Assembly (NCBI RefSeq): GCF_017916255.1 | Contig: NZ_CP072827.1 | Span: forward strand, 3,038,001 to 3,102,000 | DNA: 64,000 nucleotides | Source: Streptomyces mobaraensis NBRC 13819 = DSM 40847 | GTDB taxonomy: Bacteria > Actinomycetota > Actinomycetes > Streptomycetales > Streptomycetaceae | Direction: 5' to 3' | In this document: positions 47,012 through 56,379 of the stretch, piece after piece | Position numbering within the stretch: the first letter of the stretch is position 1 | Layout: each line of letters begins with the position of its first letter | The notes under the pieces: model-generated | Seen by the model: only the letters and a program-made list of their open reading frames with translations | Databases searched by the model: none | What the model was told of the DNA's origin: nothing | Position numbers and translations under genes: made by a program

Positions 47012-47547
47012 GGCAGCTCCTCTTGTCCTCCGGACATTTCCCGGTCCGTTCGGACGTTCATCGGGATCGGACGTCCCACAACCAGGGAACGCCCATTCCC
47101 GCGTCGACGCAGCAGCCCATTCCTCGAATTGGGGCAAACTTAACCGCTACATGCCCGAAGAGCCCGGGAGCGAGGTCTGACCTTTGCTTTTCGCTCCAGC
47201 CCTTTACTTTACGGCGGGGCGCGGCGGCCGGCATTTCGGAAGGGGCCCGGCCGGGAGCCCGGGAACGCCGCGGCCGGACCTCCGGTCCAGGCCATTCCGC
47301 GTCCGGTACCAGCGGTTCCGGGTGATTCCGGGGGCCCGGCGGGCCGTTTCCGCAGTTCCGGCGGGGTGCTTCCCGGTAAACCCGGCGGGGACCCGCTTCC
47401 GGTATCACGGAAGGAACGCTTCCGGCGGTTCCGGCAGTTCCCGCGCGGTTCCGGAACGGCTCCCGCACGGCCCCTGTGGGCGTTCCGCGAAGAACACCTC
47501 CGGGTTACCGGCGAGAACCGTTCCGTTACCGCTTCCCGGGATCGGCG
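47012..47547. other. 536-base gene-free stretch rich in TTCCG words
   Basis: No credible gene. The part next to the zinc-ribbon gene is comparatively AT-rich (AATTGGGGCAAACTTAACCG near 47130, and a CTTTACTTTACGG near 47202) and may hold promoters. From 47290 to 47525 TTCCG occurs about eleven times, mostly as GTTCCGG or CTTCCGG. I see no perfect tandem unit. Confidence 0.55.
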
Positions 47548-48450
47548 CTACCGCGTGCCCGGCTGCCCTTCGCCCGCTCCCGCGGATCCGCCGTCCCCTC
47601 CCGATTTCGCCGCGGTTTTCGCCGCCACGACCGCGTCGAACACCTCGCGCTTGGGCAGCCCGGCCTCGGCGGCGACCGCGGCGATGGCCTCCTTGCGGCG
47701 CTCGCCCGCCTCCTCCCGGACCCGTACCCGGCGGACCAGTTCGGCCGCGTCGGCCTCCTCGGGCCCCTTCTCGGGGGCGCCCTCCACGACGACGGTGATC
47801 TCGCCACGGACGCCCTCGGCGGCCCATGCCGCCAGCTCCGCCAGCGGGCCGCGCCGGACCTCCTCGTAGGTCTTGGTCAGCTCGCGGCAGACCGCGGCCC
47901 GCCGCTCGCCGCCGAAGACCTCGGCCATCGCGGCGAGGGTGTCGTCCAGCCGGTGCGGCGCCTCGAAGTAGACGAGGGTGCGGCGCTCGTCCGCCACCTC
48001 GCGCAGCCGCCCGAGCCGCTCCCCGGCCTTGCGCGGCAGGAAGCCCTCGAAGCAGAACCGGTCCACCGGCAGCCCGGAGACGGCCAGCGCGGTCAGCACG
48101 GCGGACGGCCCGGGGACGGCCGTCACCTTCACCCCGCGCTCCACGGCGGCGGCCACCAGCCGGTAACCGGGGTCGGAGACGGACGGCATCCCGGCGTCCG
48201 TGACCAGCAGCACCCGCGCCCCGCCGGTCAGCGCCTCGACGAGTTCCGGCGTGCGCGACGACTCGTTGCCCTCGAAGTAGGAGACGACCCGGCCGGTGGT
48301 GTGCACCCCCAGCGCCTGGGTGAGCCGGCGCAGCCGCCGGGTGTCCTCCGCGGCGATCACCTCGGCGGCGGCCAGCTCGGCGGCCAGCCGGGGCGGCGCG
48401 TCGGCGACGTCGCCGATGGGGGTTCCTGCGAGTACGAGCGTTCCAGTCAC
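47548..48450 (-). CDS. rsmI: 16S rRNA (cytidine-1402-2'-O)-methyltransferase RsmI
   Basis: Methylates C1402 in the decoding centre of 16S rRNA. The 300-aa tetrapyrrole-methylase-fold protein begins VTGTLVLAGTPIGDVADAP. It contains IAAEDTRRLRRL, VTDAGMPSVSDPG, VPGPSAVLTALAVSGLP and FEGFLPRK, and a helical C-terminus with KREVFDAVVA. The GTG start is in a 99-base divergent gap shared with pmt. Confidence 0.96.
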   Translation of the reverse strand: MTGTLVLAGTPIGDVADAPPRLAAELAAAEVIAAEDTRRLRRLTQALGVHTTGRVVSYFEGNESSRTPELVEALTGGARVLLVTDAGMPSVSDPGYRLVAAAVERGVKVTAVPGPSAVLTALAVSGLPVDRFCFEGFLPRKAGERLGRLREVADERRTLVYFEAPHRLDDTLAAMAEVFGGERRAAVCRELTKTYEEVRRGPLAELAAWAAEGVRGEITVVVEGAPEKGPEEADAAELVRRVRVREEAGERRKEAIAAVAAEAGLPKREVFDAVVAAKTAAKSGGDGGSAGAGEGQPGTR

Positions 48451-48549
48451 GCCCCCATCCTCGCAGGCGCGCCCGGGGCCTCCCGGGGCGCCGGGCCGCG
48501 ACCGCGCGCTCCCCGGCGCCCGCGGCGGCCGGTTCCCTACGATGGCGCG

Positions 48550-50322
48550 GTGACCAGTGACACCGCGACCCAGGGCCGGCCGAGCCGCGCGGCGGCCGGA
48601 CAGCCGCCTTCGTGGCAGACCCGGCTGCGCCGCTTCGGATACGCGGCCCCCGAGCGCCGGACCGGCGTGCGGGAGCGGCTCGTGCCGCCGTACCGGGAGC
48701 CGGGCACCGGCGTGTGGGAGGCGCTCGGGGTGCGGCCGGGGCCCGCGCGGCTGCTGGCGCGCTCCCTGGGCTGGCTGGGACCGCTGCTGGTCACGCTGGT
48801 CGCCGGGCTGGCGCGGTTCCACAACCTGGGCAGCCCGCGGGCGGTGATATTCGACGAGACGTACTACGCCAAGGACGCCTGGGCGCTCTGGAAGTTCGGC
48901 TACGAGGCCAAGTGGCCCGAGGACAAGGACATCAACCAGCGCATCGTCGACGGGTACGACCACATCGCCGACGTGCCGTCGTACGTGGTCCACCCGCCGG
49001 CCGGCAAGTGGGTCATCGGCCTGGGCGAGCAGTTCTTCGGTCTGACGCCCTTCGGCTGGCGCTTCATGGTCGCGCTGCTCGGCACGGTCTCCGTGCTGAT
49101 GCTGTGCCGCATCGGCCGCCGCCTCTTCCGCTCCACGCTGCTGGGCTGCGTCGCGGGCGCGCTGATGGCCGTGGACGGCATGCACTTCGTGATGAGCCGC
49201 ACCTCGCTGCTCGACCTGGTGCTGATGTTCTTCGTGCTGGCGGCGTTCGGCTGCGTGCTGGTCGACCGGGACCGGGCGCGGGCCCGGCTGGCCGCCGCGC
49301 TGCCCGACGACCCGGCGACCGGCGACGTCCGCCCCGACGCGGGGACCGCGCGGACCCTGCGGCTCGGGTGGCGGCCGTGGCGGATCGCCGCCGGGGTGTT
49401 CCTCGGGCTGGCGGCGGCGACGAAGTGGAACGGCGCGGTCTACCTGGCCGCGTTCGGCGTGCTCGTCGTGCTGTGGGACGTCGGCTCGCGCCGCCTGGCC
49501 GGCGCCCGCCGCCCGTGGCGCACCGCGCTGCGGCGGGACGCGCCCTGGGCGTTCCTCTCCCTGGTCCCGGTCGCGATCGTGACCTATCTGGCCACCTGGA
49601 CCGGCTGGTTCGCCAACAGCGGCAGCTACAGCCCGACCCAGGGCTGGCAGCACAGCGGCTACTACCGGCACTGGGCGGAGACCGAGGGCGGCTACGGGAC
49701 GGACGGCTTCCTCGCCGGCGTCCTCAACCCGCTGCGCAGCCTCTGGCACTACGAGCACGAGGTGTGGCGGTTCAACACCACCCTCAACTCGCCGCACACC
49801 TACCAGTCCAACCCGTGGAGCTGGCTGGTCCAGGGCCGTCCCGTCTCCTACTACTACGACTCGCCCGCCGCGGGCACCGGCGGCTGCCCGTCCGACGCCG
49901 GCGGGAAGTGCGCGCGCGAGGTGCTGGCGCTGGGCACGCCGCTGCTGTGGTGGGCCGCCTGCTTCGCCCTCGCCTACCTGCTCTTCCGCTGGTTCTTCCG
50001 GCGGGACTGGCGGGCCGGTGCGATCCTCTGCGGGACGGCGGCGGGCCTGCTGCCGTGGTTCCAGTGGCAGGACCGGACCATCTTCGACTTCTACACCGTG
50101 GTGTTCGTGCCGTTCCTGTGCCTGGCGGTGGCCATGATGATCGGGGCGATCAGCGGGCCACGGGGGGCGTCGGAACGCCGGAGGGTGACGGGGGTGGTGG
50201 GCGCGGGCGCACTGTTCCTGCTCATCGTCTGGAACTTCGTCTACTTCTTCCCGATCTACACCGGGCAGCCCATCCCGATGGACGCCTGGCGGAACCGGAT
50301 GTGGCTGGACACCTGGATCTGA
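48550..50322 (+). CDS. pmt: Protein O-mannosyltransferase (PMT/GT39)
   Basis: Integral membrane enzyme (590 aa) that transfers mannose from polyprenyl-phosphate-mannose to Ser/Thr of secreted proteins. The first extracytoplasmic loop has the GT39 motif IFDETYYAKDAWAL with the acidic DE pair. HPPAGKWVIGLGEQ, DGMHFVMSR, AAATKWNGAVYL and about ten hydrophobic helices complete the fold. The C-terminal module AWRNRMWLDTWI is usual for actinobacterial Pmt. GTG at 48550 is chosen to fit a 70-residue cytoplasmic N-terminus. It is required for phage receptor glycosylation in S. coelicolor. Confidence 0.95.
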   Translation: MTSDTATQGRPSRAAAGQPPSWQTRLRRFGYAAPERRTGVRERLVPPYREPGTGVWEALGVRPGPARLLARSLGWLGPLLVTLVAGLARFHNLGSPRAVIFDETYYAKDAWALWKFGYEAKWPEDKDINQRIVDGYDHIADVPSYVVHPPAGKWVIGLGEQFFGLTPFGWRFMVALLGTVSVLMLCRIGRRLFRSTLLGCVAGALMAVDGMHFVMSRTSLLDLVLMFFVLAAFGCVLVDRDRARARLAAALPDDPATGDVRPDAGTARTLRLGWRPWRIAAGVFLGLAAATKWNGAVYLAAFGVLVVLWDVGSRRLAGARRPWRTALRRDAPWAFLSLVPVAIVTYLATWTGWFANSGSYSPTQGWQHSGYYRHWAETEGGYGTDGFLAGVLNPLRSLWHYEHEVWRFNTTLNSPHTYQSNPWSWLVQGRPVSYYYDSPAAGTGGCPSDAGGKCAREVLALGTPLLWWAACFALAYLLFRWFFRRDWRAGAILCGTAAGLLPWFQWQDRTIFDFYTVVFVPFLCLAVAMMIGAISGPRGASERRRVTGVVGAGALFLLIVWNFVYFFPIYTGQPIPMDAWRNRMWLDTWI

Positions 50323-50497
50323 CGATCTCCCTTGCTGTCCAGGCGACTTGAGCACCCTCGTTGTACAAGCGTCTTGAGCGGCCTCCCGTGGTCCGTCTCA
50401 CGCCGTCACCGCGGGTGCGTTGTCAGTGGCCTCCCGTAGTGTGCTGGTCCGTGACGGGACGCGGCCGTCCGGGCCGCGGCCGGGGAGGGGGTCGACC

Positions 50498-52162
50498 ATG
50501 CGCGCGGGAGCGAAGGCCGTGGTGGCGGCCGTCGCCGCGACGGTGCTGGGGGGTGCCGGGTACGCGGCGTACGCCTGGGTGGACGACGTGGGCCGGAGCA
50601 CGCGCCGGGAGGCGGCCCCGGCCCGGACGGGTCCGCCGACGGCGCCGGAAGTGGAGCGGGCGGCACGGGACTTCCTGGCCGCCTGGTCGCGCGGCGACGT
50701 GGAGGAGGCGGCGGGTCTCACGGACAACGCGCCGGCCGCCTCGGCCGCGCTGACCGGCTACCGCGACGACGCACACGTCCGGAAGGCGACCTTCCGGCAG
50801 GGCGCGGCCACGGGGACGGAGGTGCCGTTCACCGTCACCGCCGAGATCGCCTACAAGGGGCACGCCACGACGTGGACGTACCCCTCCAAGCTGGGGGTGG
50901 TACGCGGCCGGACGAGCGGGCGGGCCCTCGTCGACTGGCGGCCGGCCGTCCTGCACCCCCGGCTGACCGCCGGCGAGACGCTGACCACCGGGCCCGCCCT
51001 GGGGTCCGCGGTGGCGGTCACCGACCGCGCGGGCAAGCCGCTGGACGCCACGGCGTACCCCTCGCTCGCGGGCATCCTGCCGGAGCTGCGCAAGCGGTTC
51101 GGGGAGAAGGCGGTCGACGGCCGGCCGCGGGTCGAGGTGCGCGCGGAGAGACCGGGGGGTGGTGGCGGGCAGGGGGCGGCGGCCGGACGGGAGTCGTCTG
51201 CCGGGCAGGGGTCCGAGAAGGTCCTGCACGTCGTCGCCGAGGGCGGCAAGGCCGTGATCCGGACGACGCTGGACGCGGCGGCGCAGCGGGCGGCCGAGGC
51301 GGCCGCGGCCGCGCGGAACGAGGCGTCGGTGGTGGCCGTCCGACCGAGCACCGGGGAGATCCTGGCCGTCGCGGACTCCGGCGCGCGGCGGGCCGGCTTC
51401 AACGCGGCGCTGCTGGGCCGGACGGCCCCCGGCTCGACGATGAAGATCGTCACCGCCGCGCTGCTGCTGGAGCGCGGCAGGGCGCGGCCGGACCTGCCCC
51501 TCCCCTGCCCCCGGTACGCGACGTACGGCAAGCAGTTCCATAACGTGGAGCGGAGCGAGAACCCCGGGGCCACCTTCGCCCAGGACTTCGCCGCCTCCTG
51601 CAACACCGCCTTCGTCTCGCTCGCCGGCCGCATCGCCGACGACGACCTCGCCGCCGAGGCGCGGGACGTGTTCGGCATCGGCGGGGAGGACTGGCAGACC
51701 GGGGTCACCACGTTCGACGGCCGGATACCGCCCGATACCGGGGCGGGGAAAGCGGCGGCGATGATAGGCCAGGGCACGGTCCAGATGAACCCGCTGACCA
51801 TGGCCTCGATCGCGGCCACGGTCCGCGACGGCGCCTTCCGCCAGCCGCACCTGGTGGACCCGGAGCGCTTCGGCCTGCAACAGGCGCACGCGGCACGCCC
51901 GTTGCCCCCGGCGGTGGCCCGCCAGCTGCGCGGAATGATGCGGCTGACCGCCGTCTCCGGGACGGGACGGGCGGCGATGTCCGGCCTCGGCGGCGACATA
52001 GGCGCCAAGACCGGATCCGCCGAGATCGATGGACAACCGCAGCCCAACGGCTGGTTCGCCGCCTACCGCGACGACATGGCCGCGGCGGCGGTCGTCCCCC
52101 GGGGCGGCCACGGAGGGGATACGGCGGGGCCGGTGGTGGCGGCGGTGCTGCGGACGGGCTGA
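50498..52162 (+). CDS. Penicillin-binding protein (transpeptidase) with MecA_N-like domain
   Basis: Membrane-anchored DD-transpeptidase (554 aa) that cross-links peptidoglycan. An N-terminal anchor (about 6-28) is followed by an NTF2-like MecA_N domain (50-150), a dimerisation part and the catalytic domain. The catalytic triad of motifs is S313-TMK316 (S-x-x-K), S367-CN369 (S-x-N) and K504-TG506 (K-T-G). A glycine-rich loop (219-240) interrupts the region before the transpeptidase. ATG chosen from upstream GGGGAGGGG. pmt precedes it by 175 bases. Class B, unlikely to polymerise glycan. Confidence 0.93.
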   Translation: MRAGAKAVVAAVAATVLGGAGYAAYAWVDDVGRSTRREAAPARTGPPTAPEVERAARDFLAAWSRGDVEEAAGLTDNAPAASAALTGYRDDAHVRKATFRQGAATGTEVPFTVTAEIAYKGHATTWTYPSKLGVVRGRTSGRALVDWRPAVLHPRLTAGETLTTGPALGSAVAVTDRAGKPLDATAYPSLAGILPELRKRFGEKAVDGRPRVEVRAERPGGGGGQGAAAGRESSAGQGSEKVLHVVAEGGKAVIRTTLDAAAQRAAEAAAAARNEASVVAVRPSTGEILAVADSGARRAGFNAALLGRTAPGSTMKIVTAALLLERGRARPDLPLPCPRYATYGKQFHNVERSENPGATFAQDFAASCNTAFVSLAGRIADDDLAAEARDVFGIGGEDWQTGVTTFDGRIPPDTGAGKAAAMIGQGTVQMNPLTMASIAATVRDGAFRQPHLVDPERFGLQQAHAARPLPPAVARQLRGMMRLTAVSGTGRAAMSGLGGDIGAKTGSAEIDGQPQPNGWFAAYRDDMAAAAVVPRGGHGGDTAGPVVAAVLRTG

Positions 52163-52298
52163 CCAGCGGGGCTCCGGCGGGCCTCCCGAACCGCCGGGCG
52201 TCCCCCGCGCACAGTGACGGAGGTGACAGCGGAACGGCGACCCGCCCGCTTAGCGTCGAGCGCATGCGCACCCACGACTCACCGCACCGGCCCGCCTC

Positions 52299-53150
52299 GT
52301 GACCCCGCTGGTCATCGCCGCCGTCCTGGCCGCGGCGGTCACCCACGCCGGGTGGAACGCCATCGCCCACGGGATCCGCGACCAGTTGACGGCCTTCACC
52401 CTCGTGGGGGCGGGCAACTGCCTCGGCGGGCTGGCGGTGATGCCGTTCGTCCCGGCGCCGGACGCGGCCTCCTGGCCGTACCTGGCCGTCTCCGGCGTGC
52501 TGCACGTGCTCTACATGGCCCTGCTGATGCGCTCCTTCTCCCTCGGGGACTTCGGCCAGGCGTACCCGATCGCCCGGGGCACCGCACCGCTGGCGGTCAC
52601 CGTCCTGGCGGCCGTCCTCGCCGGCGAACTGCCGGACGGCTGGCAACTCGCCGGCGTGGCCGTGGCCTCCACCGGCCTGGTGGGCGTCGCCCTGTGGGGC
52701 ATCAAGGGCTCGGGCGCTCCCCCGCAGTGGCCGGCGATCGGCGCGGCGGCGGCCACCGGCCTGGCCATCGCCGGGTACACGGTCGTCGACGGCATGGGCG
52801 TACGCGCGTCCGGCTCCTCGCTGGGCTTCACCGCCTGGCTGATGGTGCTGGAGGGGCTGCCGGTCCCGCTGTACGCCCTGGCGGTCCGCAAGCGGGCCGC
52901 GCTCGCCGCGGCACGGCCGTACGCGGTGCGCGGTCTGCTCGGGGGGTTGATGTCGATGCTCGCCTACGGGCTGGTGCTGTGGGCGCAGACGCGCGGTCGG
53001 ATGGCGCCGATCGCGGCGTTGCGGGAGTCGTCGATCATCGTCGGGGCGGCGATCGGCACTCTGCTCTTCAAGGAGCGCTTCGGTGCGCCGCGGGTCGCCG
53101 CGGCGGCGTTGCTGGTGGCGGGGATCGGGCTGATGCTGCACGCGGGGTGA
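52299..53150 (+). CDS. EamA/DMT-family transporter
   Basis: A 283-aa protein of ten predicted membrane helices in two EamA halves. The first half ends around GVALWGIKG and the second begins PAIGAAAATGLAIAGYTVVDGMGV. Each half carries the small-residue packing typical of drug/metabolite exporters (for example LLMRSFSLGDFGQAYPIARGTAPL and ALRESSIIVGAAIGTLLFKERF). Substrate not predictable. The GTG start lacks a strong ribosome-binding site. It is convergent with the SDR gene through a palindromic element. Confidence 0.9.
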   Translation: MTPLVIAAVLAAAVTHAGWNAIAHGIRDQLTAFTLVGAGNCLGGLAVMPFVPAPDAASWPYLAVSGVLHVLYMALLMRSFSLGDFGQAYPIARGTAPLAVTVLAAVLAGELPDGWQLAGVAVASTGLVGVALWGIKGSGAPPQWPAIGAAAATGLAIAGYTVVDGMGVRASGSSLGFTAWLMVLEGLPVPLYALAVRKRAALAAARPYAVRGLLGGLMSMLAYGLVLWAQTRGRMAPIAALRESSIIVGAAIGTLLFKERFGAPRVAAAALLVAGIGLMLHAG

Positions 53151-53165
53151 GGGCCGGTGGGTGAG

Positions 53166-53349
53166 GGTGCCCCGGTCCCGCCCTTTCACCGTTTCCTGGG
53201 GCTGCGCCCCAGACCCCCTTGTCCTCAAGCGCCGGACGGGCTGATTTCAGCCCGTCCGGCGCTTGAGGACAACCGCGCGGAGCGCGGTTTCAGGGGGTGC
53301 GGGGGGCTCGCCCCTGCAAGAAACGGTGAAAGGGCGGGGCCGGGGCACC
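53166..53349. repeat. Intergenic palindromic element, full two-arm copy
   Basis: A 184-bp nested palindrome between convergent genes. The outer arms 53166-53195 and 53320-53349 pair over 30 bases with one mismatch (GGTGCCCCGG at the left end). The central perfect 24-bp inverted repeat is 53221-53244 / 53247-53270 with loop TT. Relative to the 22.1-kb copy, the central core reads CTCAAGCGCC on one arm and GGCGCTTGAG on the other, a compensatory pair change. It probably acts as a bidirectional terminator. Confidence 0.87.
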
Positions 53350-53350
53350 C

Positions 53351-54136
53351 TTACCCCCTCCGAAGCGCTGCCCGCAGGCCGATGTTGGACACAAGGATCC
53401 CGCCGTCGACGGGAAGGGTCACACCAGTGATCCACGAAGCGTCGCGCGAAGCCAGAAAGGCCACCGCAGCGGCGACATCCTCAGGCCGCCCGACCCGCCC
53501 CAGCGGGTAATGACCGGCGGCCCGCCGCAAAGCGTCCTCCCGCCCGTCCCAGTTGGGCGTGTGCACGGTCCCGGGAGCGATGAGGTTGACGCGGACGCCG
53601 CGTGGCGCGGCCTCGCCGGCGAGGGTGCGGGTGAGGCTCGCGAGGCCCGCCTTGGCCGCGCTGTAGGCGTGGTTGCCGAAGTCCTGTTCGCCGTTGACGG
53701 AGCCGATGTTGACGATCGCGCCGCGCCCGCCGGCGGCGGCCAGGTGCGGCAGGGCCGCGCGGGCGCAGCGGAAGGCGCCGCCGAGGGTGACGTCGAGGTC
53801 GCGGTGCCAGGGCTCGTCCGCGTGGTCCTCGAAGCGCTCGGGGTCGGGGGTGCAGGAGAGGGCGTTGTTGACGAGGACGTCGAGCCCGCCGAAGCGGTCG
53901 GCCGCGTGGGCCACGGCCGCTTCCACGGCCTCCCGGTCCGTGACGTCGCAGACGTGCGCCTCGGCGGTGAGGCCGGCCTCCCGGATGGCATGGGCGGTCC
54001 CCTCGGCCCGTCCGCCGTCCGCGTCCGTGACGAGGACGCGGGCGCCCTCGCCGGCCAGCCGCAGTGCGGTGGCGGCGCCGATGCCGCGCCCGGCGCCCGT
54101 GATCAGAACGGACCAGCCGTCGAACCGTCGCGTCAT
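53351..54136 (-). CDS. SDR-family oxidoreductase
   Basis: Classical short-chain dehydrogenase/reductase (261 aa). The cofactor motif TGAGRGIGA is at 13-21, and NNALS is near 90. The catalytic Ser146 (NIGSVNGE), Tyr158 and Lys162 (YSAAK) follow, then the substrate loop LIAPGTVHTPNWDG and C-terminal GGILVSN. The acidic residue after the second strand (TDADGG) suggests NAD rather than NADP. ATG chosen from upstream GAGAGGGG. It lies 45 bases after the serine hydrolase gene and may be co-transcribed with it; substrate unknown. Confidence 0.92.
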   Translation of the reverse strand: MTRRFDGWSVLITGAGRGIGAATALRLAGEGARVLVTDADGGRAEGTAHAIREAGLTAEAHVCDVTDREAVEAAVAHAADRFGGLDVLVNNALSCTPDPERFEDHADEPWHRDLDVTLGGAFRCARAALPHLAAAGGRGAIVNIGSVNGEQDFGNHAYSAAKAGLASLTRTLAGEAAPRGVRVNLIAPGTVHTPNWDGREDALRRAAGHYPLGRVGRPEDVAAAVAFLASRDASWITGVTLPVDGGILVSNIGLRAALRRG

Positions 54137-54181
54137 AGGAGCCCCTCTCGCACCACCGGTCACACCGTCGGGGGCTGTTCC

Positions 54182-55375
54182 CTACCCCGCCAGCGCGCGG
54201 GCAACCGCCCGGACCAGGGCCTGCGCACGCGGGTCGGCCGTCACGTTCTTCTGCATGCCGTTGGTGACGTACCCGAAGGAGATGCCGGACTCGGGGTCGG
54301 CGAAGGCCAGGGAACCGCCGCGGCCGGGGTGGCCGAAGGAGCCCGCGGCGAGCAGCGGCGAGGCGGGCCCGTGCAGCATGTAGCCCAGTCCGAAACGGGT
54401 GTTGGCTATGAGGATCCGGTCGGGCCCGGCGGACTCCTCGCTGCGGGCCAGGGTGAGCGTGGCCGGCGCGAACAGCCGCCGTCCCCCTCCCTCGACGCCC
54501 CCGACGCCCTCGACGTCGCCGATGAGCGCCGCGTAGAACCGCGACAGCGCCTCCGCCGTCGCGACCCCGGCCGAGGCGGGGAGCACGGCGGCCCGGTAGG
54601 CGGGGTCGTTCTCGTCGGGCAGCGGGTCGATGGCCGCGAACGCGCGCCGGGTGAGCGACGTGGGATCGCGGTAGGCGTCGGAGACGGCCTGCTTGGGGCG
54701 GACGCGCAGCCCGGGCGTGCCGGTGCCGGCGGGCGGCTCGACGTCGCCGATCCGCCCGGCGCGGTGCTGTTCGGCCTCCGGCAGGCCCAGCCACAGGTCG
54801 AGCCCGAGGGGCGCGGCGATCTCGTCGGCGATCCACGCGCCGATGTCGCGCCCGGTGACGCGCCGGACGAGTTCGCCGACGGTCCAGCTGTAGGTCTGGG
54901 CGTGGTAGCCGTGGTCGGTGCCCGGCTCCCAGGCGGGCGCCTGCGCGGCGACCGCGCGCGGGCCGCTGACGCCGTCGCAGGCCTGCTCGGGGGTGAGCGG
55001 GGTGTCGAGGACGGGCACGCCCGCGCGGTGCGCGAGGAGGTGCCGGACGAGGACGCGCTCCTTGCCGGCGGTCTTGAACTCGGGCCAGTAGGTGCCGACG
55101 GGCGCGTCGAGGTCCACCTGCCCGCGCTGGTGCAGCAGCAGCGGCACGGCCGCCGCGACGCCCTTGGTGGCGGAGCGCACGATCTGCGCGGTGTCCGGCG
55201 TCCACGGCGTGCCGCCGTCCACGTCCCGGGTGCCGCCCCACAGGTCGACGACCTTCCGGCCGCCCTGGTGGACGACCACGGCGGCGCCGCGCTCGCCGCG
55301 GCGCGCGAAGTTGTCGGCGAAGGCGTCCCGGACCGGTTCGAAACCATCCGCCACCGTGCCCTGGACGTCCGTCAC
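54182..55375 (-). CDS. Serine hydrolase of the class C beta-lactamase/esterase family
   Basis: A 397-aa beta-lactamase-fold protein related to EstB-like esterases and DD-peptidases. S68-A-T-K71 (IVRSATKGVA) is the S-x-x-K nucleophile motif. YHAQTYSWTVGEL supplies the Tyr motif, and GSFGHPGRGGSLAF supplies the third element in place of a Lys-Thr-Gly. There is no signal peptide, so it is likely cytoplasmic and an esterase or amidase rather than a true beta-lactamase. The GTG start at 55375 gives VTDVQGTVADGFEPVRD; a longer open frame has no support. Confidence 0.9.
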   Translation of the reverse strand: MTDVQGTVADGFEPVRDAFADNFARRGERGAAVVVHQGGRKVVDLWGGTRDVDGGTPWTPDTAQIVRSATKGVAAAVPLLLHQRGQVDLDAPVGTYWPEFKTAGKERVLVRHLLAHRAGVPVLDTPLTPEQACDGVSGPRAVAAQAPAWEPGTDHGYHAQTYSWTVGELVRRVTGRDIGAWIADEIAAPLGLDLWLGLPEAEQHRAGRIGDVEPPAGTGTPGLRVRPKQAVSDAYRDPTSLTRRAFAAIDPLPDENDPAYRAAVLPASAGVATAEALSRFYAALIGDVEGVGGVEGGGRRLFAPATLTLARSEESAGPDRILIANTRFGLGYMLHGPASPLLAAGSFGHPGRGGSLAFADPESGISFGYVTNGMQKNVTADPRAQALVRAVARALAG

Positions 55376-55617
55376 TGCTGTCCTGCTCCCACTGATCCCG
55401 CCGGTCGCACCGGTCCGTTCGCCGTACATGTCCTTCCATGGTGCATCGCGACCGGCGTCCCCCGGTGACCGGGTCGCCCGCCGCCGCGTAGGCGGCCGGG
55501 CGTCCCCCCGCCCCGGCGGCCTTCTGACGCCTTGCCGGGCCGGGAGCCGCCATCCGCGAAAGTGACGGGGATCACTGCCGATGGGCCGGATGGGATCGCG
55601 GCCGACGGGGGCGAGGG

Positions 55618-56379
55618 TCACGGCCCGGGCCGCGCCGCGACCGCCCGCGGGTCGAAGCCGAAGGGGAGTTCCAGCCGGTGCGCCCGCAGCAGTTCCGCGT
55701 CGCCGAGCAGGGTCCGCGTCGGCCCGTCGGCGGCGATCGTCCCGCCGCTGAGGACGACGGACCGCTCGCAGAGCTCCAGGGCGTAGGGGAGGTCGTGGGT
55801 GACCATCAGCACGGTGACGTCCAGGCTCCGCAGGACGCCGGCGAGTTCGCGGCGGGAAGCGGGGTCGAGATTGGAGGAGGGCTCGTCGAGGACGAGGATC
55901 TCGGGCTCCATGGCCAGGACGGTGGCGACCGCGACCCGCCGCCGCTGCCCGAAGGACAGGTGGTGCGGCGGCCGGTCGGCGAAGGCGGCCATGCCGACCC
56001 GGTCCAGGGCCCGGCGCACACAGGCGTCGAGCGCCGCGCCGCGGATCCCGGCGGTGGCCGGGCCGAACGCGACGTCCTCCCGGACGGTGGGCATGAACAA
56101 CTGGTCGTCCGGGTCCTGGAAGACGACGCCGACCCGCCGCCGGATCTCGGCGAGGTGCGGCGCGGCCACCGGCAGCCCGGCCACCCGTACCGTCCCGGAG
56201 CCGCCGCCGAGGATGCCGTTGAGGTGCAGGACGAGGGTGGTCTTGCCGGCCCCGTTGGGTCCGAGCAGGGCCACGCGCTCGCCCTGACGTATCGTCAGAT
56301 CCACCCCTGTGAGCGCCTGATGGCCGTCCGGGTAGGAGAAGGCCAGCCCCTCGACCTCCAGCGAGAACGGAACCGTCAC
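55618..56379 (-). CDS. nikO: ECF-type nickel/cobalt transporter ATPase (NikO/CbiO)
   Basis: ATP-binding subunit (253 aa) of an energy-coupling-factor importer. It has Walker A GPNGAGKTT, the Q-loop VFQDPDDQLFMPTVREDVAFGP typical of CbiO/NikO, signature LSFGQRRR, Walker B LVLDEPSSNLDP and MVTHDLP. The GTG start overlaps the stop of the Q gene (GTGA). It is the third gene of the M-Q-O operon. The nik rather than cbi symbol follows from the candidate Nur box upstream; the ATPase itself does not reveal the metal. Confidence 0.9.
   Translation of the reverse strand: MTVPFSLEVEGLAFSYPDGHQALTGVDLTIRQGERVALLGPNGAGKTTLVLHLNGILGGGSGTVRVAGLPVAAPHLAEIRRRVGVVFQDPDDQLFMPTVREDVAFGPATAGIRGAALDACVRRALDRVGMAAFADRPPHHLSFGQRRRVAVATVLAMEPEILVLDEPSSNLDPASRRELAGVLRSLDVTVLMVTHDLPYALELCERSVVLSGGTIAADGPTRTLLGDAELLRAHRLELPFGFDPRAVAARPGP

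Noticed and set aside
55376..55617. Possible small gene or metal-regulatory site between the serine hydrolase and nikO
   Set aside because: No frame with a ribosome-binding site and no inverted repeat beyond chance were visible in the 242 bases.
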